This document shows positions 14,523 through 20,116 of a stretch of 20,116 bases of DNA, in pieces. Below the pieces are notes generated by a model. It made no database searches, was not told the origin of the DNA, and saw nothing but the letters and a program-made list of their open reading frames with translations. Each line of letters begins with the position of its first letter. Position 1 is the stretch's first letter. Source of the DNA: IMCC26077 sp044344975 (GTDB lineage Bacteria > Actinomycetota > Actinomycetes > Nanopelagicales > Nanopelagicaceae); assembly GCA_044344975.1 (NCBI GenBank), contig JBIJBY010000013.1, forward strand, positions 1-20,116. Direction: 5' to 3'. The translations under genes and the position numbers were made by a program.

Positions 14523-16342
14523 GGAATAAGCCGCAAGATTTCCAAAACATTTCTCTGTAAATCCTGACTGCCGTCAACAATTAGCTCAGGATTAGAAGGG
14601 GGTTCATATTCTTGTCCTACACCTGTGAGGTTAGGCAGATTTCCTGCCTTGGCTTTTTTATACAAACCTTTTGGATCCCGTTGTTCACACACCTCTGGTG
14701 AAGTATCAATCCATACTTCGACAAATTGGTTAGCTTCAAAAAGGGTTCGGGCAGCCTGACGATCTACTTCAAAAGGGCTAACAAGAGCCACAATAACAAC
14801 TAAACCAGCGTCAACAAATAGTTTAGCTATTTCAGCAACTCGCCTTACATTCTCAGCTCTATCTTCGGGAGTGAAACCTAAGTCTCTGTTAATTCCCAAG
14901 CGAATATTATCGCCATCCAATACATAGCAATGCTTACCCTGAGCAAAAAGCTCTTTCTCTACCGAGTTTGCAATCGTTGATTTTCCTGAGCCACTTAAGC
15001 CAGTTAACCAAATGACTTTCGCTTCTTGATTCTTTTGTAGTGACCTCTCTTTTGAGCTGATCTCATAATCATGTTTGGTGATGTTGCTACTTCTTCTCAG
15101 GGTATGAATAAACATACCAGCACCACTACTTTGCATCGATTTACGATCTAGCAAAATGAAATTTCCCGTATTTCGTGAGGATAAATAATTTCGTAGTGCC
15201 ACAGGTTTATCTGTAGCTATTTCCACTTCACCAATCTCATTCATTTGAAGTGATTTCGCGGGCTCAACTCCACCCTCAACAATTCTCTGCTTTCCTTTGA
15301 TGCCAACCACTATTGCTGGAGTTACGGTAGATCCTGCCAATAACAGATAGGAGCGGCTAAGCACCAAAGGCTCCTCATCAAGCCAGACCAAATTTGCAAC
15401 GAATCTATCTGACCCTTCAAAGGTCCCGTTATTTGAAATTAGGACATCACCACGAGCAACATCCATTTCATTTTCGAATCGTAAAATGGCTGTTTCCCCA
15501 GAATTTAGGAGTGATCTCTGCTCTTGATATTTGATTATCTCTGATATTTTCACAGGTAATTTACTTGGTAGAACTTTCAATTCATCGCCAACATTGAGAA
15601 CACCACTCTCCAGAGTGCCGCTGACACCTCTAAAATTATCAGCGCGCGCAATTGACTGAACTCTGAAATGTGGTTCCGAGTTAATGTCTATTACCGGTAT
15701 CCAATTTTCTATCGCCTCAAGCAGAGTTGGGCCTTCGTACCAAGACAGATTGTCACTTGGAGAGGAAACATTGTCACCTGTAAGGGCGCTAACCGGAATT
15801 GATATCAATTCCTTGATTGTGAGATGTGAAATCTTGCGTTGAAGCTCTGTTACTAAATCGTCGTAGATTTCTCTTTTATAGTCAACCGCATCTAGTTTGT
15901 TGATCACTACAACTATTCGTTCTACTCCAGATAAAGAGCAAATTGAGGCATGACGCAAAGTTTGCGTTCTGATACCACGAGTTGCGTCGACTAGAACTAA
16001 TGCAATATTTGCCCGAGAGGCCGCTACAACCATGTTTCTTGTGTACTGCTCATGTCCAGGTGCATCGGCTATTACCAATCGTGAACCATTACGAAGGTTC
16101 ATGGAACGATAGGCAACATCGATTGTAATTCCCTGCTCGCGTTCTGCTTCCAGTCCATCAGTTAAGAGGCTGAAATCTATTTCACCGGCTGGGATTATCG
16201 ATCCTGTGCGCCGCACTTTTTTTGCTGCATCAACCGTATCGTGAGGCACGCTATCGGTTTCAACAAGTAGTCGACCAATTAACGTACTCTTTCCATCATC
16301 GACGCTGCCGCAGGTGACGAGTCTTATGAGTGTGGAACTCAT
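14519..16342 (-). CDS. cysNC: Sulfate adenylyltransferase large subunit fused to APS kinase
   Basis: A 607-residue fusion. The N-terminal GTPase of ATP sulfurylase has G1 GSVDDGKST (12-20), G3 DAPGHEQYTRNM and G4 NKLD, then the EF-Tu-like beta-barrel domains. From about residue 443 comes APS kinase: P-loop GLSGSGKS (448-455), LDGDNIRLGIN, LGFTPEDRAENVRR, VSPFEVDRQAAR and DPKGLYKKAKAG. It has all expected motifs, so with CysD it should convert sulfate and ATP to APS and then PAPS. The same fusion occurs in mycobacteria and in rhizobial NodQ. Its ATG overlaps the cysD stop (TAATG) and its stop overlaps tauE (ATGA). Confidence 0.96.
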   Translation of the reverse strand: MSSTLIRLVTCGSVDDGKSTLIGRLLVETDSVPHDTVDAAKKVRRTGSIIPAGEIDFSLLTDGLEAEREQGITIDVAYRSMNLRNGSRLVIADAPGHEQYTRNMVVAASRANIALVLVDATRGIRTQTLRHASICSLSGVERIVVVINKLDAVDYKREIYDDLVTELQRKISHLTIKELISIPVSALTGDNVSSPSDNLSWYEGPTLLEAIENWIPVIDINSEPHFRVQSIARADNFRGVSGTLESGVLNVGDELKVLPSKLPVKISEIIKYQEQRSLLNSGETAILRFENEMDVARGDVLISNNGTFEGSDRFVANLVWLDEEPLVLSRSYLLLAGSTVTPAIVVGIKGKQRIVEGGVEPAKSLQMNEIGEVEIATDKPVALRNYLSSRNTGNFILLDRKSMQSSGAGMFIHTLRRSSNITKHDYEISSKERSLQKNQEAKVIWLTGLSGSGKSTIANSVEKELFAQGKHCYVLDGDNIRLGINRDLGFTPEDRAENVRRVAEIAKLFVDAGLVVIVALVSPFEVDRQAARTLFEANQFVEVWIDTSPEVCEQRDPKGLYKKAKAGNLPNLTGVGQEYEPPSNPELIVDGSQDLQRNVLEILRLIP

Positions 16343-17247
16343 TAGAAGTAACCTTCTTTTTTCTTTTTTTCCATCGAATCTTCTTTATCTCCGTCGATCA
16401 AGCGCGTTGCGCGCTCACTTAATTTGACTTCTGAAATTTCCTCTAATATTTCTTCGATTGTTTCGGCTTCAGAATGAACTCCGGCAGTTAGTGGGTAGCA
16501 ACCCAAGGTGCGGAACCGTATTTTCATTGGCTCTGGAATCTCATCCGGTTGAAGTGGATACCGCTCGTCATCAACCATAATTATTTGATTTCCTCTTAAG
16601 ACGCTTGGACGTTCTTTAGCGAAATAGAGTGGGTTAATATCAACATTATTTTGATAGATGTACTCCCAGACGTCGATTTCCGTCCAATCCGAAATTGGGA
16701 AAACTCGCATAGTTTGTCCTGATGCAAGGAAAGTGTTATACGTGCGCCACAATTCGGGGCGTTGTGCTCTGGGTTCCCAACGATGTCCGCTTTCTCGAAC
16801 ACTAAATATTCTTTCCTTAGCCCGGCTTTTCTCTTCATCTCTACGCGATCCACCTATTGCTGCATCAAATTTATAGATATCCAGCGCACTTCTTAAGGCG
16901 ACGGTTTTCATGATTCGGGTGTATTCGGAGATTGTTGTTGTAAATGGTGTGATGTTTTCCGTTACTCCCTGTTGATTTGTGTGAACAATTAACTTCACTC
17001 CATATTTCTCTACGATTTCATCTCGGAAAGAAATCATTTCTTTAAATTTCCAAGTAGTGTCTATATGTAAAAGTGTAAATGGAATTTCCGCTGGATAGAA
17101 AGCTTTTTTTGCAAGATGTAAGAGAACTGAAGAGTCTTTCCCAATTGAATAGAGCATTACAGGATTCGAAAAAGTTGCTGCTGTTTCACGAAGAATTTCT
17201 ATTGATTCTTCTTCGAGTGCCTTGAGCACAGCGGGTGTTGGTCGCAC
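16342..17247 (-). CDS. cysD: Sulfate adenylyltransferase small subunit
   Basis: About 301 residues of the ATP-sulfurylase catalytic subunit. The PP-loop YSIGKDSSVLLHLA is near residue 33, AAIGGSRRDEEKSRAKERIF is the substrate and CysN contact region, and SDWTEIDVWEYI and LGCYPLTAGVHSEAETIEEI are family segments. Two GTG codons can start it. The one at 17247 has AAAGGA (17260-17255) at a 7-nt spacing, while the one at 17253 would leave only 1 nt, so 17247 is preferred. It is the first gene of the cluster; a promoter must lie in the 60 nt before it, but none is clear. No cysH or cysI neighbour is present. Confidence 0.95.
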   Translation of the reverse strand: MRPTPAVLKALEEESIEILRETAATFSNPVMLYSIGKDSSVLLHLAKKAFYPAEIPFTLLHIDTTWKFKEMISFRDEIVEKYGVKLIVHTNQQGVTENITPFTTTISEYTRIMKTVALRSALDIYKFDAAIGGSRRDEEKSRAKERIFSVRESGHRWEPRAQRPELWRTYNTFLASGQTMRVFPISDWTEIDVWEYIYQNNVDINPLYFAKERPSVLRGNQIIMVDDERYPLQPDEIPEPMKIRFRTLGCYPLTAGVHSEAETIEEILEEISEVKLSERATRLIDGDKEDSMEKKKKEGYF

Positions 17248-17300
17248 GCCCACATCCTTTCAAAGAAAGCTACTTTTTACTTCATATCGCAAGTGTGAAC

Positions 17301-17349
17301 TTTCTGAGAAAGAAAATCCCTCGCTACGAAAAAATCGTGCGAGGGATTT
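17301..17349 (-). terminator. Rho-independent terminator of the HU gene
   Basis: A perfect 11-bp stem: 17314-17324 pairs with 17339-17349, extended by ACGA/TCGT beyond one bulged T to a short A-rich loop. Reading on the minus strand a TTTTCTTTCTC tract follows. It lies 15 nt after the HU stop and insulates HU from cysD. Confidence 0.92.
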
Positions 17350-17364
17350 CTGGGTTACTACAGA

Positions 17365-17637
17365 TTAGTTAACTGCATCCTTGAAAGCCTTTGATGGAGA
17401 AACTTTGATCTTCTTGCCCGCGGCAATTGTCATCGTCTCACCGGTACGAGGATTCCGTCCCTGGCGTGCTGGGCGGGAAACAACCTCAAATGAGGCGAAG
17501 CCCGGGATGGCTACTTTGTCGCCCTTAACAAGAGCTGCCTGAATTGAATCGATGATTGCCTTAAGGACGTTATCGACCTGGCTGGCTGGCATCTTGGTCC
17601 GCTCAGCTGCTGCTGCGACGAGTTCACCTTTGTTCAT
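17365..17637 (-). CDS. DNA-binding protein HU
   Basis: A 90-residue nucleoid protein of normal bacterial HU length without the long lysine/alanine tail found in many actinobacterial HupB proteins. The N-terminal helices (MNKGELVAAAAERT) are followed by the GFASFEVVSRPARQGRNPRTG segment, which forms the DNA-embracing arm with its conserved NPRTG proline tip, and then the IKVSPSKAFKDAV closing helix. It bends and compacts DNA as a dimer. AAGGAG lies 8 nt before the ATG. It is a single gene with its own terminator. Confidence 0.97.
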   Translation of the reverse strand: MNKGELVAAAAERTKMPASQVDNVLKAIIDSIQAALVKGDKVAIPGFASFEVVSRPARQGRNPRTGETMTIAAGKKIKVSPSKAFKDAVN

Positions 17638-17790
17638 ATCTCTCTCCTTGCTAGAAGATGGCCTTTGGCTTGATAGCTAGGTCGCCAAAAAGCCTTGACT
17701 TGAACCCTAGCCCCAGAATCGGCCTAAATAGCGGAGATTCCCCCAGAGTCCGCTCGGGCGTGTTGAAAATGGCTGGTCAGAGCGTCCTCA
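17638..17790 (-). other. Gap between the hydrolase stop and HU
   Basis: 153 nt that must contain the HU promoter and the end of the hydrolase transcript. I see the HU Shine-Dalgarno, a possible -10 TAGCTA or TATCAA near 17670-17680 without a matching -35, and two imperfect copies of GAYTCTGGGG (around 17713 and 17735). No clear terminator or ORF. Confidence 0.4.
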
Positions 17791-18780
17791 TCAACTCTCG
17801 AGCTCTTCAGGCCCCGCAGAGGTAATGGCCCAATTCTGATTGAAGAAATCGATACTTCTGGCCATTGCCTTACCCCAGCCAGCCATCAAGTCATGGCCCT
17901 CACCTCGATAGATGTGCAAAGTCACTGCTTTGCCCGCGCCCTTCAACCCTTTCGTAGCAGCGCGCGCCCAACGCACCGGACAACTCCGGTCCTTATCCCC
18001 GTGGTGAATCATGATCGGAGCGCTCACCTGAGGCCAATAATTCTTCGGTGAGATGCTCGCCCAAAAGTCCGGGTTCGCTTCCGGCAACCCAACAAACTTC
18101 GTAATGGGATTGGCTCGATCGGGATTGTTGCGCCCCCACTTATTGAAGTTCTCAACATAGTTAGCACTGGTCGGTGCAAAAAGCACATAGGAAGAGAAGA
18201 CTCCTCGAGCGCTTGTTGCAACAGCAACATTGAAGCCTATCCCGCCACCCATGGAGCGTCCCATATATGCAATTTTATTCTTATCAAGAGTTCTAATTTT
18301 TGAATTCTTCAACGCTAAACCTGCATTGATTACATCCGCACTGTAATCCATTCGAAATTTGAGTTGGCTCTCTGGATCATCATCACCAAAGGAATGGTTC
18401 CGGTAATCGGTGTGGAGCACTACATAACCGCGCGAAGCTAAATAATTCTGTTCGCGGCGCATACCCTGACCATTTTTATAAATCTTTGGATCAATATATC
18501 CGTGTCCCAAAACAATTCCAGGAAATGGACCCTTTCCCTTCGGCGTATAAAGCACCCCGGAAACTTTGAGATCATCACTGCGATAAGTGATTGAATGCTT
18601 CGTATACTCACTGGTCTGCGCTAATAACTTAATTAATGTGAGATTTGAACCATTGAATTTCTTTGTAGAAAGCGCATCCAGTGTGACATCTGCCGGTGTT
18701 AACGCGCTAGCGCGATTTGCCGACGAAAAAATGGCAATAAGAGTTATCAGCCCGACAAAAAAACGAAATGGCTTGCGCAT
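17791..18780 (-). CDS. Secreted alpha/beta hydrolase (prolyl oligopeptidase/dienelactone hydrolase-like)
   Basis: A 329-residue protein with a Sec signal peptide (basic start, hydrophobic 7-19, likely cut after ASA near 26). The alpha/beta hydrolase core begins at VSGVLYTPKGKGPFPGIVL, with the oxyanion HG near 93. The nucleophile is Ser176 in GRSMGGG, the acid is in HHGDKDRSCPV (D264 or D262), and the base is H296 in GEGHDL, so the triad is complete. RNHSFGDDDPES is typical of the S9-like esterase/peptidase group. The substrate is unknown. Start ATG at 18780 is 6 nt after the aldehyde dehydrogenase stop, without a clear Shine-Dalgarno, so it is probably coupled to that gene. Confidence 0.88.
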   Translation of the reverse strand: MRKPFRFFVGLITLIAIFSSANRASALTPADVTLDALSTKKFNGSNLTLIKLLAQTSEYTKHSITYRSDDLKVSGVLYTPKGKGPFPGIVLGHGYIDPKIYKNGQGMRREQNYLASRGYVVLHTDYRNHSFGDDDPESQLKFRMDYSADVINAGLALKNSKIRTLDKNKIAYMGRSMGGGIGFNVAVATSARGVFSSYVLFAPTSANYVENFNKWGRNNPDRANPITKFVGLPEANPDFWASISPKNYWPQVSAPIMIHHGDKDRSCPVRWARAATKGLKGAGKAVTLHIYRGEGHDLMAGWGKAMARSIDFFNQNWAITSAGPEELES

Positions 18781-18786
18781 AGTTTT

Positions 18787-20116
18787 TTATTCGAAACGAC
18801 GGCTGCCGGCACCTAGCGTGATAGTGCGAATGAAAGAGTAAAAGGCAAGGCCTTCTTTCCCTTGTTCACGCTCGCCATATGAGGAGTCTTTTGTCCCACC
18901 AACAGGAGCATGGAAATCAAGGCCTGCAGTAGGCGCATTAACCTTCACCATTCCAGTCTTCAGTGATTGCGCAACTCGAATAGTGGCTTCAAGGTCTCTG
19001 CCATGCACGCTGCCAGTTAACCCAAAACGAACAGAGTTCGCTGAGTCAATTGCCTCGCCCACGCTCTTAGCGCGAATAACTCCAGCAATGGGGCCGAATG
19101 TTTCCTCTTGATTGAAATGATCTTCTGGACCCAAGTCAGCAATGAGCGTTGGTGCATAAAACCACCCATCGCGATCAACTGGACCGCCACCAGTAAGAAC
19201 TTTTCCACCACGCGCGAGAGCACCTTTGGTTGCGCTTTCGACATCAGCGCGTGCGCTGTCAGAGATTACTGGCCCGACAAGAACTCCTTCGGTTGCTGGG
19301 TCATTAGGCGCAAGCTTTTCAACACCTGCCACAAGTGCGTCAGTAACTTCTTTATAACGCGCATCGTCACCAACGATAATAATGCGACTAGTTGCCGTGC
19401 ATTTTTGTCCAGCAAAACTCATCGATGCATTTGAGAGGTGCGCAACGGTGAGAGCAAGATCTGCATCAGGAAGAACAATTGCTGGGTTTTGCCCACCCAT
19501 CTCTGCTTGAACAGGTTTTCCTAGCTTTGCAGCTTGCGCAACAATCTGAGAGCCAACTTCTGATGAGCCAGTAAATGAAATAACATCAGCGAACTCAATA
19601 ATCGCTTGGCCACACTCAGCGCCACCAACAAGAACTTGAAAAAGATCTTTTGGCAAAGATTGCGCAAATATCTCTTCGATTAATTTGGCAACACCTATCG
19701 CCATTCCACTTGGTTTCATAACAACTGCATTTCCAACGGCGAGCGCAGGAGCTGCCTTCCATACCGGAATTGCGATTGGGAAATTCCACGGCGTGATAAG
19801 TCCTGCAACGCCATAGGGATCACGAACAGCCATGAGATAACCAGGAGTCGTAGGTGGAATAACTGTGCCGATTGGATCAATCGCCGCTTGTGCGTTGTAA
19901 TCCAAAATCGCAATTGCGCGTGCGACTTCACCCTTTGCTTCGACGATGGGCTTGCCGACTTCTCGAGTAATGAGAGCAGCCATTTCGGTGCTACGAGCTC
20001 GGAGACCTTCGGCGCATCCACGAAGCGCTGCCGCGCGAGCCATCGCGTTTTCACTCCAAGCTTTCTGTGCAGTGCGAGCGCGGAGCACTCGCTCCGCAAC
20101 TTCAGGCGCAGTAAGC
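18787..20116 (-). CDS. NAD(P)-dependent aldehyde dehydrogenase (5' end outside window)
   Basis: 443 codons of an aldehyde dehydrogenase; the frame stays open through the window edge (LTAPEVAERVLRARTAQKAW), so the true start, about 40 residues further on, is not seen and the GTG at 20088 is not the start. TPWNFPIAIPVWKAAPAL and MKPSG mark the coenzyme site, FTGSSEVG the Rossmann loop, EMGGQNPAIV the catalytic glutamate, SFAGQKCTATSR the catalytic cysteine, and ETFGPIAGVI the C-terminal signature. The overall pattern is like vanillin, succinate-semialdehyde or ketoglutarate-semialdehyde dehydrogenases; the substrate is not fixed. The downstream secreted hydrolase, 6 nt away, suggests a shared role in using an external compound. 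Confidence 0.94.
   Translation of the reverse strand, partial: LTAPEVAERVLRARTAQKAWSENAMARAAALRGCAEGLRARSTEMAALITREVGKPIVEAKGEVARAIAILDYNAQAAIDPIGTVIPPTTPGYLMAVRDPYGVAGLITPWNFPIAIPVWKAAPALAVGNAVVMKPSGMAIGVAKLIEEIFAQSLPKDLFQVLVGGAECGQAIIEFADVISFTGSSEVGSQIVAQAAKLGKPVQAEMGGQNPAIVLPDADLALTVAHLSNASMSFAGQKCTATSRIIIVGDDARYKEVTDALVAGVEKLAPNDPATEGVLVGPVISDSARADVESATKGALARGGKVLTGGGPVDRDGWFYAPTLIADLGPEDHFNQEETFGPIAGVIRAKSVGEAIDSANSVRFGLTGSVHGRDLEATIRVAQSLKTGMVKVNAPTAGLDFHAPVGGTKDSSYGEREQGKEGLAFYSFIRTITLGAGSRRFE

Noticed and set aside
16596..16853. 85-codon minus-strand frame inside cysD
   Set aside because: Alternate frame of an intact cysD with all motifs; no independent signal.

Overview
The window looks like a piece of a streamlined, moderately AT-rich actinobacterial chromosome. 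The actinobacterial signals are a GuaB1-type IMP-dehydrogenase relative, an adrenodoxin-reductase-like FprA, an actinobacterial-style RNase P RNA core, a fused CysNC and a single short HU. The modest GC content, short gaps and many stop/start overlaps suggest a small planktonic (acI/Nanopelagicales-like) genome; that placement is inference. Every gene lies on the minus strand except one small island (about 5840-6700) holding an RNase P-like RNA and an Hsp20 gene.

Layout. 1-2474: guaB1 (3' end cut by the window) preceded by a DEAD-box RNA helicase with a TTG start. 2631-4158: a DUF4287/DUF1801-type protein and an SbtA-type bicarbonate transporter. 4190-4372: two closely related tRNA-Arg genes (UCG and ACG). 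4409-5725: fprA. 5886-6116 (+): RNase P RNA with canonical P1, P4, P5, P6 pseudoknot, P15, P16/P17, but with almost the whole specificity domain (P7-P14) replaced by one hairpin. 6188-6664 (+): hsp20 with its terminator. 6702-10188: riboflavin operon ribD-ribE-ribBA-ribH led by an FMN riboswitch. 10245-11618: secreted N,N-dimethylformamidase-like protein. 11658-11746: tRNA-Ser(GCU). 11785-17247: cysD-cysNC-tauE-sulfotransferase-epimerase cluster, the first four genes sharing overlapping stop/start codons. 17365-17637: HU with a strong terminator. 17791-20116: secreted alpha/beta hydrolase and the body of an aldehyde dehydrogenase whose 5' end is outside the window.

How the genes fit together. 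The riboflavin operon makes riboflavin from GTP and ribulose 5-phosphate and is probably controlled at translation of ribD: a C-rich segment after the riboswitch can pair with the ribD Shine-Dalgarno. The cysD/cysNC pair makes APS and PAPS, and the co-translated sulfotransferase has PAPS-binding motifs. No PAPS or sulfite reductase is present here, so the cluster reads as a sulfation module rather than a cysteine-synthesis module.

The most notable item is the RNase P RNA. It is only about 230 nt, and compensated base changes in P4 and P5 argue that it is functional and not decayed.
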